Source of the DNA: an uncultured Collinsella sp.
Lineage (GTDB): Bacteria; Actinomycetota; Coriobacteriia; Coriobacteriales; Coriobacteriaceae
DNA length: 54,901 nucleotides
Direction: 5' to 3'
Assembly: GCA_958427355.1 (NCBI GenBank)
Contig: CAUACA010000013.1
Coordinates: forward strand, 1-54,901
Shown: piece by piece, positions 33,265 to 42,148 of the stretch
Layout: each line of letters starts with the position of its first letter
How positions within the stretch are numbered: position 1 is the stretch's first letter
The notes under the pieces: generated by a model
What the model was told of the DNA's origin: nothing
Databases searched by the model: none
Seen by the model: only the letters and a program-made list of their open reading frames with translations
Program-made: the position numbers and the translations under genes

Positions 33265-33453
33265 GGGCAGGGCCGCTTGACTGTCCCAAATTTTAAAAAG
33301 TATGGGGCTTGCGCTGCGGGCATTTGTCCAAAGATGTTGCCTGCGTCGCCAATCGACAGACGGTGGTTTACATCTGTCACGTTAGTACTAAGATATTCAT
33401 CTAATAAATTGCATTAGTGGCTTTAGTTTTTGGGGAAACGAGGCAACGTGACT
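33265..33453. other. Intergenic region between the iterons and the flavodoxin-like gene
   Basis: I see no gene. It contains TTGACTGTCCCAAATTTTAA near 33289, which shares the GTCCCAAATT of copies e and j, and an AT-rich stretch at 33385-33430 that probably holds the promoter of the flavodoxin-like gene. Confidence 0.4.
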
Positions 33454-34005
33454 ATGACGTGCTCTTTGGTGGTTAACAGCAAGAGCGGTAATACCAGGAT
33501 GGTTTCGGGCGCGATCAAGCGCGCTCTGCAGGCTGCGGGCGTTGAGTTTGTCCATGCCGCGGCGTTGAGCGACGATGCGGATGCAGATCAGGTTGCGCTC
33601 GAGGCGCAGGGTGCCTGCGCGGCCGACACGGTGCTCGTCGGTTTTTGGTGCGACAAGGGCGCGTGCACGCCTTCGGTCGCGGCGTTGCTCTCCGCCTTGC
33701 ACGGCAAGCGCGTGTTCCTGTTTGGCACCTGCGGCTTTGGGGCCGACCAGAGCTATTATCAGCAGATTATCGACCGCGTAACTTCCAATTTGGCTGGGGA
33801 TGCCGAGCTTGCGGGCTGGGCGATGTGCCAGGGCAAGATGGGCCCCGCGGTCAAGCAGCGCTACGAGGCCATGCTCGAGCAAGATCCCGAAAACGCTCGC
33901 TATAAGATGCTGCTCGACAACTGGGTTGCCGCGAAGGACCATCCCACCAAGGAAGATCTGGATAACATGGCTGCAGCCGCCAAAAAGGCCGTTTTGGGCG
34001 AGTAG
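33454..34005 (+). CDS. Flavodoxin-family protein
   Basis: This 183-aa protein begins MTCSLVVNSKSGNTRMVSGA, the flavodoxin phosphate-binding loop (S/T-x-S/T-G-N-T). VLVGFWCDKGACTP is a segment characteristic of a flavodoxin subfamily common in gut anaerobes, and FLFGTCGFGADQSYYQ follows. It probably carries FMN and serves as an electron shuttle or small reductase. The ATG at 33454 or a GTG at 33448 could be the start; GAGG lies at 33440-33443. It is monocistronic with a terminator at 34048. Confidence 0.85.
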   Translation: MTCSLVVNSKSGNTRMVSGAIKRALQAAGVEFVHAAALSDDADADQVALEAQGACAADTVLVGFWCDKGACTPSVAALLSALHGKRVFLFGTCGFGADQSYYQQIIDRVTSNLAGDAELAGWAMCQGKMGPAVKQRYEAMLEQDPENARYKMLLDNWVAAKDHPTKEDLDNMAAAAKKAVLGE

Positions 34006-34047
34006 CTTCGTCGTTCGCGGTCCTTCGTGCAAAACAATACAAATGTG

Positions 34048-34076
34048 AAAGCCCCGAGATTCTCGAGGCTTTTTTC
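34048..34076 (+). terminator. Terminator of the flavodoxin-like gene
   Basis: AAAGCCCCGAGA and TCTCGAGGCTTT form a 12-bp stem (one mismatch) followed by TTTTTC. Confidence 0.88.
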
Positions 34077-34230
34077 TTGACACTCGTGGGCGCAACCGTG
34101 GCAAGCGTTTGGGACGATATTTTCCATCACCGCGATGACGAGACCGTCCTGGACGACACGCTCGCATGCGTTCGCTGGATGTATTCAGAGTGGGACGGGC
34201 TTTCCGGATGGATGGGGATTCGGAAAGTGC

Positions 34231-34320
34231 GTCCCAGAATTTGCTTTTGGAGTGGGATGCAGTTTCCCAACGGGGCCGTAAGCGGAAACTGCATCCCGTT
34301 CCGGACGTGAATTCTGGGAC
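34231..34320. repeat. Nested inverted-repeat element
   Basis: Outer arms GTCCCAGAATT (34231-34241) and AATTCTGGGAC (34310-34320) are perfect. The inner arms GGGATGCAGTTTCC (34254-34267) and GGAAACTGCATCCC (34284-34297) are also perfect. TCCGGA-containing sequence lies on both outer flanks (about 34203 and 34327). No other copy is seen in the window. Confidence 0.75.
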
Positions 34321-34334
34321 ACGGTTTCCGGATA

Positions 34335-34360
34335 CAAAAAAGGCCACATGACGTGGCCTT
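34335..34360 (-). terminator. Minus-strand terminator downstream of the LTA-synthase-type gene
   Basis: On the minus strand AAGGCCAC-GTCAT-GTGGCCTT is followed by TTTTTG. It lies about 210 bases past the stop codon, after the long hairpin at 34419-34547. Confidence 0.75.
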
Positions 34361-34418
34361 CAACTTATATATATTCAGCAGATTCCCCCATGACAAGCCG
34401 CGCTTCAACACCGAGGCG

Positions 34419-34547
34419 TCTGCCCGGCCGGCGCGGAATGTAAGGTTCATCGCGAGTTCCGCACGAGCCGGAGAGCACTTAATGTGCTCTCCGTGCGAGC
34501 AGGACTGCCCAAGCAGGGAATCTTACATTCCGCGCCGGCCGGGCAGA
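34419..34547. repeat. Very long nested hairpin with a 26-bp perfect stem
   Basis: Outer arms 34419-34444 and 34522-34547 are perfect complements over 26 bases. The inner hairpin CGGAGAGCAC-TTAAT-GTGCTCTCCG lies at 34469-34493. It is located 20 bases after the stop of the LTA-synthase-type gene. Confidence 0.85.
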
Positions 34548-34567
34548 CGAACCGGGATACAGGCCCG

Positions 34568-36868
34568 CTACTTAATCTTGGTCGTACCCGGCGCCAGGTT
34601 GGGGTCGGTCTCGTTGGCCTCGGTCTGGAAGTGCTCGGTGTACACGTTCTTGCCGTCGCGGAACATCTCGTAGTATTGCATCTTGGCGTAATCCTCGCGC
34701 GCCTTGGTTGCGGCAGCGGCAGCGGCGTCGTCACCGGTGACGTTGGAGGAGAGCGCCCAGCGCAGGCTGGCGTCCTCGTAGCCCACGGAGTTGATAGCGG
34801 GCAGCGACTCGCGCAGCGTCATGTGCGCCTTCTGATAGTCGGTCAGCGGTGCGCCGATCAGCTGCATCAGCTGCGTGGACAGGTAGTTGGTGGACAGGTC
34901 GTCGACCTCGCTTGTCTGGTCGCAGCCGGCAACGTCGTAGTTGGCCCAGATGATGTAATCGGTCTGCCACAGGCGCTCCTGATGCGTGGCGTCGTCCTCG
35001 CCGGTAAACCACTTATCGTTGAACTTGGACGGGAAGAACGGCTGGTGGTCGCCCCAGAACACCACGACCACCTTACGGTCGAGCTTGCTCAGGGCGTTGA
35101 GGAAGTAGCGAAGCGCCTGGTCGGACTGCTCGATGCACGAGACATACTCGTCGACATCGGAGAGCGTGCCGTCCTCGACGGTCTTGGTGTCCAGGTCGGT
35201 CGTGTCGATGTTCAGATGCATCTGCTTGTCGACCGGAAGCAGGCCCGTGTCGTAGCCCGAGTGGTTCTGCATGGTCACGTCGAAGATAAACTGAGGATCG
35301 GCGTTCTGGTCGAGCAGCTCAAGAATCTTGTCGTAGGTCGCCTGGTCGGTCACCATGCCGCGCAGGGTGTCGGCTCCCTGGAAGTCGTTGATGGACAGGA
35401 ACTGGTCAAAGCCAAAGTCCTTGTACACGTTCTCGCGGTTCCAGTTGGTCGCGTGGTTGGGGTGCATGGCGGTGGTGGAATATCCGAGCGACTTGAACTG
35501 CTCTGCCAGGTTCCCGGTCGTTTCCATGTTGTAGATGGTGTAGGGGTACACGCCCGAGCCCAGGTTGGCCATGGAGTTGCCGGTCATAAACTCAAACTCG
35601 GTATTGGCCGTGCCGCCGCCGTAGGCGCTCACGTAGAGCTTGCCGCGGCTGAGGCAGTTGGACAGGCTCTTAAAGTACTGCGGGCCTTCGTAGCCGGCGC
35701 GCATGTTCTGGTAGATCGAAAGATCCGAGAAGGTCTCGTTCATGATGGCGATGACCGTGGGCTTCTCGCTATCGAACTGCTCCTTTGCGGCGGCGCGCTC
35801 GTCGCTCTTGGCCGCGTCGGACTTGTCGTAGGCCTTGGCGTACTTTTTGAGCGTGGCCTTGGCGTCGTCGACGGAGTAGTCGGCGGGTTTTGGCGGCTTG
35901 ATGGACTGCGCCGCGCTAATGAAAGCGGGCAGGTAGCCCTCGCGCCAGTAGCTCTCGAGCGGGCGCCAGGTGTAGACGGTGATGCCGAGGGTGTTGTAGT
36001 AGTCGATGAGCGTGACGTGCGCGGTCACGCCGCCCAGGCACAGCACGGCGACGAGCAGGTTGGTGAGCAGCATGCGCTTGGCGTTGGCGGCGCCCTTCTG
36101 ACGGTGCGGTGCCACCAGGCCGGCGTACTCGCATAGTAGCATGGCGATGGCGGTAAAGCCCATGGACAGCACGCAGAACAGCGAGATGGAGAAGGTGTAG
36201 CCGGTGCCGGCGACCGCGGCGGCGGTGGAGATGGCCGAAAGGTCGCCCGGCTGGATGGGCATGGATTTAAACGTGATGACGAAGAACTCGGCAATGCCCA
36301 GGACAAAGAGGGCAAAGGCCAAGACCGCGGGGGCTGCGCCGTGGCGCTGGAACAGGAAGAACAGGCCGACCATGAGCGTGGTGATGATGGCCCATTCGAG
36401 CAGGATGCACAGGGGGTAGACCCAGGTAAAGTCGTGGTTGGACGAGACCTCCATGCCCAGCAGCGCAAAGACGCCGGCGAGCAGCAGGCACAGGACGGCG
36501 GCGACGAGCGGTTTGCCCACAAAGGCGCCGCGCAGGCGGGCGAGCTTGCCGGTGGGGGCGGGGGCGTTGGGCCCGGCGAACGCAAAGACGCGCGGGGCGA
36601 TGCGGTCGCGGGCGATGCTGGCCCAAGCGCAGCCGGTGAGGATGGCGTTGGTCAGGATGAGCATCACAAAGGCGAGCGGCTCGTTTTGCGCGACAAGGCC
36701 AATAGCGCCCCAGACGGTCAAAAAGAGCTGGAACAGGCCGAAGGCGACGCTCCAGGCGAAGGCGCCCTTGGCAACGGTGCCCGACTGAGCGCGAATGGCC
36801 TTGGCTTCGCGCAAAACAAGGTAGACGGTCGCCGCAAGACCGACGAGCGAGATGGCGGCAGCGAACAT
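34568..36868 (-). CDS. LTA-synthase-family membrane phosphoglycerol transferase (sulfatase fold)
   Basis: This 766-aa protein has about ten hydrophobic segments in the first 270 residues, more than the five of S. aureus LtaS. An extracellular alkaline-phosphatase/sulfatase domain follows. The family metal and nucleophile residues are visible: the Glu of NETFSD, Thr420 in GGGTANTEFEF, and the Asp-His of WGDHQPFFP. Such enzymes move glycerolphosphate (or a similar group) from a lipid donor to a surface polymer. The ATG at 36868 is chosen because GAGGAG lies seven bases upstream; a GTG at 36883 is also in frame. It is monocistronic. Confidence 0.9.
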   Translation of the reverse strand: MFAAAISLVGLAATVYLVLREAKAIRAQSGTVAKGAFAWSVAFGLFQLFLTVWGAIGLVAQNEPLAFVMLILTNAILTGCAWASIARDRIAPRVFAFAGPNAPAPTGKLARLRGAFVGKPLVAAVLCLLLAGVFALLGMEVSSNHDFTWVYPLCILLEWAIITTLMVGLFFLFQRHGAAPAVLAFALFVLGIAEFFVITFKSMPIQPGDLSAISTAAAVAGTGYTFSISLFCVLSMGFTAIAMLLCEYAGLVAPHRQKGAANAKRMLLTNLLVAVLCLGGVTAHVTLIDYYNTLGITVYTWRPLESYWREGYLPAFISAAQSIKPPKPADYSVDDAKATLKKYAKAYDKSDAAKSDERAAAKEQFDSEKPTVIAIMNETFSDLSIYQNMRAGYEGPQYFKSLSNCLSRGKLYVSAYGGGTANTEFEFMTGNSMANLGSGVYPYTIYNMETTGNLAEQFKSLGYSTTAMHPNHATNWNRENVYKDFGFDQFLSINDFQGADTLRGMVTDQATYDKILELLDQNADPQFIFDVTMQNHSGYDTGLLPVDKQMHLNIDTTDLDTKTVEDGTLSDVDEYVSCIEQSDQALRYFLNALSKLDRKVVVVFWGDHQPFFPSKFNDKWFTGEDDATHQERLWQTDYIIWANYDVAGCDQTSEVDDLSTNYLSTQLMQLIGAPLTDYQKAHMTLRESLPAINSVGYEDASLRWALSSNVTGDDAAAAAATKAREDYAKMQYYEMFRDGKNVYTEHFQTEANETDPNLAPGTTKIK

Positions 36869-37081
36869 GCTGAGACTCCTCACAAACTAAAACGTACGAA
36901 AGCGGGGGTTTACCCGATTGTTACCAAGATATGCGCTGCAATTGGTGGCTGCGCACAACAACCAGCCATATTAACGCGCACGTGCGGCGGTGTGGCGCAA
37001 TGTAGTGGCGGCCTGCGCGATAATGGACGGGAATTACACGGAAACGTAAAGGCTTCTTAAAGAATTAGCGAGGATAGAGCT

Positions 37082-37957
37082 ATGGGCGAGCAGGTTTGTA
37101 TGACGGGCACCGAGTACTGCGGCGGAGCTGTGGGCGTGGACGCGGGCGGCTATCCGGTCGAGACTACGGGCAACGCGGCGCTGGACATCTTGGAACACCG
37201 CTCGTCCACGCGTGCCTTCGCGCGTGATGATGACGACCGTCCCGTGGCGGTGACCGACGAGCAGCGGGCGGCGATCTTGCATGCGGCGAGCCGCGCGCCG
37301 TCGGCGGGCGCCATGATGATGTATTCCATCGTGAGCATCCGCGAGCAGGCAACGCTCGACCGCCTGGCCGACCTGTGCGACCACCAGCCCATGATCGCCA
37401 AGGCGCCCTGGGCACTTATATTTGTGGTCGACTATGCCAAGTGGATCGATCTGTTTGAGCACGTGGGCTGCTTTGAGCCCGAGCTTGTAGAGCGTACGGG
37501 CAAGGCACCCCGCCGCGCGCCGGGTCTGGGCGACTTTGCCATCGCGGCTCAGGATGCCGTGATCGCCGCGCAAAACGCCGTGGTTGCCGCCGAGGCCCTG
37601 GGGCTGGGGAGCTGCTATATCGGCGACATCGTCGAGAACGCCGAGGAAGTTGCCGCGCTGCTCGATCTGCCGCCCTATACCATGCCGCTGTCGATGCTCA
37701 TCATCGGCACGCCCCGTAAGGAGCGCCCGGCAATCGCGCACCCCGTGGTGAACCTGGTGCACGAGGAGCGCTACTGCCGTGCGGATGCCGCGACTATGGA
37801 TGCGCAGGTGGCCGAGATGGATGCGATGTTTCGCCCGCACGCCCGCGAGGTGGGGGAGCGCGTCGTGGATATCTACACCCGCAAGCACACGAGCCCCTTT
37901 ATGGCCGAGATGAGCCGCTCCATGGAGTGGTGGTTCAAAAACTGGCTCGGAAAATGA
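37082..37957 (+). CDS. Nitroreductase-family protein (long form)
   Basis: This 291-aa protein has the nitroreductase core at about residues 35-215. ILEHRSSTRAFARD holds the FMN-binding Arg-Ser-x-Arg pattern, ASRAPSAGAMMMYSIV follows, and ALGLGSCYIGDIVENAEEVAALL matches the FRP/NfsA-like branch. The C-terminal extension (220-291) with HEERYCRADAATMDAQ and a Trp-rich end is typical of anaerobe homologues. The substrate is unknown. GAGGATAGAG precedes the ATG. A dispersed hairpin lies four bases after the stop codon. Confidence 0.88.
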   Translation: MGEQVCMTGTEYCGGAVGVDAGGYPVETTGNAALDILEHRSSTRAFARDDDDRPVAVTDEQRAAILHAASRAPSAGAMMMYSIVSIREQATLDRLADLCDHQPMIAKAPWALIFVVDYAKWIDLFEHVGCFEPELVERTGKAPRRAPGLGDFAIAAQDAVIAAQNAVVAAEALGLGSCYIGDIVENAEEVAALLDLPPYTMPLSMLIIGTPRKERPAIAHPVVNLVHEERYCRADAATMDAQVAEMDAMFRPHAREVGERVVDIYTRKHTSPFMAEMSRSMEWWFKNWLGK

Positions 37958-37961
37958 CGAA

Positions 37962-37990
37962 TGTGACAAGGGGATAGTCCCTTTGTCACA
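37962..37990. repeat. GTCCC-core hairpin with a TGTGACAA stem, copy g
   Basis: TGTGACAAGGGG and CCCTTTGTCACA pair around ATAGT (one G-T-type position). It is the same stem type as 19190-19218. Confidence 0.8.
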
Positions 37991-38074
37991 CTTCATATCG
38001 CCGCGGTGGCCTAAAGACTGTATAAATCTTTATCTAGCTGGGAAAACAGTGCATTAAAACATGGGCCGATTACC

Positions 38075-38080
38075 TATAAT
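38075..38080 (+). promoter_or_regulatory. -10 box of kup
   Basis: A perfect TATAAT lies 36 bases before the kup start codon. No good -35 box is visible at 16-18 bases, which may indicate an activated promoter. Confidence 0.5.
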
Positions 38081-38115
38081 CCCTTCGAACATTAAAGTTG
38101 GGAGGAAACCGGCTT

Positions 38116-40143
38116 ATGGAACAAAAGGCCAAGGAGGCAGCTTCGCACGCTGCGATTCCTGTGAGCATCTCGGCGATGCTCGTCACGCTGGGCGTGGTGT
38201 ATGGCGATATCGGCACCAGTCCTATGTATGTAACCAAGGCGCTCGTTGCCGGCAACGGCGGCATCGGAAGCGTCACGGAGGAGTTCGTGCTCGGCGCGCT
38301 CTCCCTTGTCGTGTGGACGGTCACGTTGCTGACCACCATCAAGTATGTGCTCATCTCGCTGCGCGCCGATAACCATGGTGAGGGCGGCATCTTTGCCCTG
38401 TACAGCCTGGTCAAGCGCTGCGGCAAGTGGCTTATCATCCCCGCCATGCTGGGTGGCGCCGCGCTGCTCGCCGACGGCATCCTGACGCCGGCCGTTACCG
38501 TTACCACGGCCATCGAGGGCCTGCGCACCATCCCGGCGGTCCATGCCGTGCTGGGCGATGACCAGGGCCGCGTCGTCGCCATTACGCTCGCCATCATCAT
38601 CGTGCTCTTCTTGGTGCAGCGCATCGGTACGGCCAAGATCGGTCACGCCTTTGGCCCCATCATGACGCTGTGGTTCCTGTTCCTGGGCGGCACGGGTCTG
38701 TTCTTTGTCTTCCAGCACCCCGCCGTGCTGCTGTGCCTCAACCCGGTGCGCGGCATCGCCTTTTTGCTGAGCCCCAACAACCACGCGGGCATCATGATTC
38801 TGGGCAGCTGCTTCCTCGCCACCACCGGTGCCGAGGCGCTCTACTCCGACATGGGCCACGTCGGCCGCGGCAACATCTACGCTACCTGGCCGTTCGTTAA
38901 GTGCTGCCTGCTGCTTTCCTATATGGGCCAGGGCGCTTGGCTTATGAACAACGCTGCCAACCCCGAGCTCATGGGCATTGCCGACCTCAACCCGTTCTAC
39001 CAGATGCTCGCCCCGGGCCTGCGCCCGTTTGCCGTAGGCCTTTCCACCGTCGCGGCCATCATTGCCTCGCAGGCGCTCATCACCGGCGCATTCTCGCTGG
39101 TGTCCGAGGCCAGCCGTCTGGACCTCATGCCGCACATGCAGGTCTTCTACCCTGCCGAGACCAAGGGCCAGCTCTACATCCCCATGGTCAACAACGTCAT
39201 GCTTGTCGGCTGCGTCATCGTGGTGCTGCTGTTCCAGAACTCGGCGCATATGGAAGCCGCCTACGGCCTTGCCATTACGCTGACTATGATGTGCACCACG
39301 CTGCTGCTCTTCTTCTACCTGCACGAGGAGCGCAAGCTCAAGGTTGCTCCGTGGATCTTCGCGGCCTTCTTCCTCTTGCTCGAAGGCTTCTTCTTCGTGA
39401 GCTCGCTCACCAAGTTCTTCCACGGCGGCTATTTCACCATCCTCATGGCCGCGCTCATCATGGGCATCATGGTGTGCTGGTACAACGGCACGGCGGTCGA
39501 GCAGCGCCAGTTTACGCTGCTGCCGCTGCGCAGCTACCTGCCGCAGCTCAAGCGCCTGCGTGACGACGACCGTTACGAGCGCATGAGCGACAACGTCGTG
39601 TACCTGACCAAGGACACCCATACCGACTACATCGACCGCGATATCGTCTATTCGATCTTGGACAAGCATCCCAAGCGCGCCCGCGCCTGGTGGTTTGTGA
39701 ATGTCGAGACTATGGACGAACCGCACACCTTTGCCTATTCGGTCGAGACGTTCGGCACCGACTACGTGTTCCGCGTGCATCTGTACCTGGGCTACAAGAT
39801 CAACCAGCGCGTCAATGCCTACCTGCGTCAGGTTGTTCAGGACCTGGCTGCCACCGGCGAGCTGCCGCCGCAGACGCATGACTACTCGGTCTACAAGGAT
39901 CCGGGTAACATCGGCACGTTCAAGTTCGTCCTGATCCGTAAGCTTCTGGCGCCCGAAAGCGATGTGGAGCCCAGCGAGCGTACGGCCATTACGCTCAAGT
40001 ACATCATCCGCCGCGCCGCCGGCACGCCCGCGCGTTGGTACGGCCTGGAGAACTCCAACGTGAGCTTTGAGTACGTGCCGCTGTTCACCAAGTTCAAGGC
40101 CGTGAACAAGATGCAGCGCTTGGCCCCCAACGAGCGGCCGTAG
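38116..40143 (+). CDS. kup: KUP/HAK-family potassium uptake protein
   Basis: This 675-aa protein takes up potassium, probably with protons. The first helix has the family motif LGVVYGDIGTSPMYV, with the acidic and Gly residues needed for transport. About twelve membrane helices occupy residues 20-460, with LRADNHGEGGIFALY in the expected place, and a soluble C-terminal domain of about 200 residues follows. The ATG at 38116 has GGGAGG upstream; an in-frame TTG lies at 38098. It precedes a small membrane protein gene and a KdpD/KdpE-like pair on the same strand, which points to potassium-responsive control. Confidence 0.95.
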   Translation: MEQKAKEAASHAAIPVSISAMLVTLGVVYGDIGTSPMYVTKALVAGNGGIGSVTEEFVLGALSLVVWTVTLLTTIKYVLISLRADNHGEGGIFALYSLVKRCGKWLIIPAMLGGAALLADGILTPAVTVTTAIEGLRTIPAVHAVLGDDQGRVVAITLAIIIVLFLVQRIGTAKIGHAFGPIMTLWFLFLGGTGLFFVFQHPAVLLCLNPVRGIAFLLSPNNHAGIMILGSCFLATTGAEALYSDMGHVGRGNIYATWPFVKCCLLLSYMGQGAWLMNNAANPELMGIADLNPFYQMLAPGLRPFAVGLSTVAAIIASQALITGAFSLVSEASRLDLMPHMQVFYPAETKGQLYIPMVNNVMLVGCVIVVLLFQNSAHMEAAYGLAITLTMMCTTLLLFFYLHEERKLKVAPWIFAAFFLLLEGFFFVSSLTKFFHGGYFTILMAALIMGIMVCWYNGTAVEQRQFTLLPLRSYLPQLKRLRDDDRYERMSDNVVYLTKDTHTDYIDRDIVYSILDKHPKRARAWWFVNVETMDEPHTFAYSVETFGTDYVFRVHLYLGYKINQRVNAYLRQVVQDLAATGELPPQTHDYSVYKDPGNIGTFKFVLIRKLLAPESDVEPSERTAITLKYIIRRAAGTPARWYGLENSNVSFEYVPLFTKFKAVNKMQRLAPNERP

Positions 40144-40212
40144 TCGACACTCGAGATTTGTCTACGAACGGGCGGGCTTGTAATGACGGGGATTGAGTCC
40201 TGGGAGGAAACC

Positions 40213-40407
40213 ATGGATGCAAAGGTGCTTGACGGTTGCGATCTTGCTGCCGACCTGGTGCGTGAAGCGCGCGTCGACGCCGCCGAAGATCGGTTCTTTA
40301 CGAATCGTGCCAACATGGACATGGCCGACCGCGTGATCTCGATCGTGGCACTGGTATTTGGAGCGGTGTGCGTGTGTGCCCTGCTCGCGCACGTGCTGTT
40401 TGTCTAG
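40213..40407 (+). CDS. 64-aa tail-anchored membrane protein between kup and a KdpD-like kinase gene
   Basis: I do not recognise this family. The first 40 residues are charged and soluble (MDAKVLDGCDLAADLVREAR). A single C-terminal membrane helix (about 42-63, ISIVALVFGAVCVCALLAHV) ends the protein. GGGAGGAAACC precedes the ATG at 40213, so it is probably translated. Its position suggests a small regulator or accessory of Kup or of the kinase. KdpF is also small but is usually about 30 residues and lacks the soluble part, so it does not fit. Confidence 0.65.
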   Translation: MDAKVLDGCDLAADLVREARVDAAEDRFFTNRANMDMADRVISIVALVFGAVCVCALLAHVLFV

Positions 40408-40452
40408 CGACCGCCGGTTGCAAAGGCTATACACTTGGAACCACCACAAGGG

Positions 40453-40490
40453 AAACCACCACAAAGGTGCCTGTCCCTTTGTGGTGGTTT
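40453..40490. repeat. GTCCC-core hairpin with an AAACCACCACAAAGG stem, copy h
   Basis: AAACCACCACAAAGG (40453-40467) and CCTTTGTGGTGGTTT (40476-40490) form a perfect 15-bp stem around TGCCTGTC. TTTGTTTTTG follows, so it may also end transcripts from kup and the small gene, or attenuate the kinase gene. Confidence 0.85.
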
Positions 40491-40518
40491 TTGTTTTTGA
40501 GAGAGGGGCGGGACGCTG

Positions 40519-42144
40519 ATGGACGTCCGTACGGACGGCGATATTGCCGATAGCTTTTGGTGGCGGCGCACAACGCTGACGCGCCGCACTCCTCTGTATG
40601 ACGCCTGCGTATCGGTGGGGCTGCTGGTCGCGGCGACGATTGTGGGCGCGCTACTCGACCATCCGGGTCTCGCGCCGAGCATCATGATCGTCTATGTGTT
40701 TGCCGTTCAGCTGTGCGCATTCTTTACCTGGAGTCGCCTGTATTGCTTGCTGAGCTCGGCTGCCGCCGTGGCGCTCTACAACTTCTTGTTTGTCGACCCG
40801 CGCTACTCGCTGTCGCTTATCGACCGCGGCTATCCCGGCATGTTCTTCATCATGTTCGTGGTCTCGCTTGTGTCGAGCTCGATTGCGTTGGCCCTGCGCC
40901 GGGCCTTGGCGCAGGCTGCCGCCAGTGACCGTCGCACGCATATGGTGCTCGAGACCAACCGCATGCTGCAGCGCTGCGCCGACGAGCAGCAGATCGTTCA
41001 CGCCATGGCCACGCAGCTGGCGCGTCTTTCGGGCTGCCCGGCCGTGTGGTACAGCGCCGACGCCGAGGGCGATGACCTGCTGCCGCGTGCGACATACACG
41101 GCCGTGGGCGATGCCGCGCCGGTGCATGAACTGGCGCCGCAGATGCCGCCGCGGCTCTCGGCGTCCGCCTATGTGGGAACGCCGCTCGATGCCACCTATG
41201 GTGGCTCGGCGTTTTATGGCATCTACCTGACGGTTCGCACAGGCGACGGCTTCGCGCGCTCGGGCGACCCCGCCTCGGTGGTGGGCGTGCTGGCTATCGT
41301 TGCCGAGCCCAACGTGCTGACGCATGAGGAGCGGACACTTGCCGATGCCATCGTGAGCGAAGGCGAGCTGGCGCTCGACCGCGCCCGCGCCATGGAGGCC
41401 CGCGAGGAAGCGGCGGTGCTCGCCAAAAACGAACAGCTGCGCGCCAACCTGCTGCGCTCCATCTCGCACGATCTGCGCACGCCGCTCACCAGTATTTCGG
41501 GTAATGCCGACGTGCTGCTCGATCAGGGCTCGACCGGCACCGCGGTGCTCGATGCCCAGACGCGCCGCGGCCTGCTTCTATCCATTCGCTCGGACGCGTT
41601 GTGGCTCAACGCCACCGTCGAGAACCTGCTCGCCATCACCAAGCTCGAGGGCGGCGGCATGCATCTGTCGACTACGCTCGAGCTCATGGACGATATCGTC
41701 GAGGAGGCACTGCGCCACGTGAACCCTGCCGTGCGCGAGCACGACCTTAAGGTGGTGGCGTGCGATGAGCCGGCGCTCGTCAACGTCGACGCGCGCCTGA
41801 TGGTGCAGCTGGTGGTCAATCTGGTGAACAACGCCATCACCTATACGCCCGCAGGCTCGCATATCGTGATTTCGATTGGCGTCGACGATGGACGCGTGGC
41901 GTGCTCGGTGGCCGATGACGGCCCGGGCATTGCGCCCGAGGACCGCGAGCGAATCTTTGAGTCGTTCTACACCGCCAACCACGGTCTTGCCGACAGCCAC
42001 CGCAGCGTGGGCCTGGGTCTTTCGCTCTGCCGCTCCATTGCGCTGGCGCATGGCGGTAGCATAGAGGTTGCCGCGGCGGACCCGCACGGCTCGGTCTTTA
42101 CGATTGAGCTTCCCGTCGCCGATGTTTCGTTTGATAAGGAGTAG
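40519..42144 (+). CDS. KdpD-like sensor histidine kinase lacking the N-terminal KdpD and Usp domains
   Basis: This 541-aa protein begins directly with the DUF4118 four-helix membrane domain (about residues 28-125). A GAF-like region follows (about 140-290), then a HisKA domain with the phosphorylated His317 in RSISHDLRTPLTSISGN, and an ATPase domain with N, G1 (DDGPGIAPEDRERIFESFY) and G2 (SVGLGLSLCRSI) boxes. Full-length KdpD is about 900 residues and carries an N-terminal ATP-binding and universal-stress domain that is absent here. It probably senses potassium or ionic strength and phosphorylates the KdpE-like regulator encoded five bases downstream. Confidence 0.9.
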   Translation: MDVRTDGDIADSFWWRRTTLTRRTPLYDACVSVGLLVAATIVGALLDHPGLAPSIMIVYVFAVQLCAFFTWSRLYCLLSSAAAVALYNFLFVDPRYSLSLIDRGYPGMFFIMFVVSLVSSSIALALRRALAQAAASDRRTHMVLETNRMLQRCADEQQIVHAMATQLARLSGCPAVWYSADAEGDDLLPRATYTAVGDAAPVHELAPQMPPRLSASAYVGTPLDATYGGSAFYGIYLTVRTGDGFARSGDPASVVGVLAIVAEPNVLTHEERTLADAIVSEGELALDRARAMEAREEAAVLAKNEQLRANLLRSISHDLRTPLTSISGNADVLLDQGSTGTAVLDAQTRRGLLLSIRSDALWLNATVENLLAITKLEGGGMHLSTTLELMDDIVEEALRHVNPAVREHDLKVVACDEPALVNVDARLMVQLVVNLVNNAITYTPAGSHIVISIGVDDGRVACSVADDGPGIAPEDRERIFESFYTANHGLADSHRSVGLGLSLCRSIALAHGGSIEVAAADPHGSVFTIELPVADVSFDKE

Positions 42145-42148
42145 CGCT

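Noticed and set aside
34484..36136. 550-codon open frame on the plus strand opposite the LTA-synthase-type gene
   Set aside because: It has repetitive Val/Gly/Leu-rich translation without motifs and lies antisense to a protein with intact catalytic residues.
37991..38115. c-di-AMP (ydaO-type) riboswitch upstream of kup
   Set aside because: The interval is only about 125 bases, with the promoter -10 box inside it, and none of the conserved riboswitch blocks is seen.
38092..39879. 595-codon minus-strand open frame opposite kup
   Set aside because: Low-complexity His/Gln/Arg-rich translation, no ribosome binding site, and kup is unmistakable on the other strand.
40213..40407. KdpF subunit
   Set aside because: KdpF is about 30 residues and almost entirely one helix. 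This protein has a 40-residue charged head, and no kdpABC genes are present.
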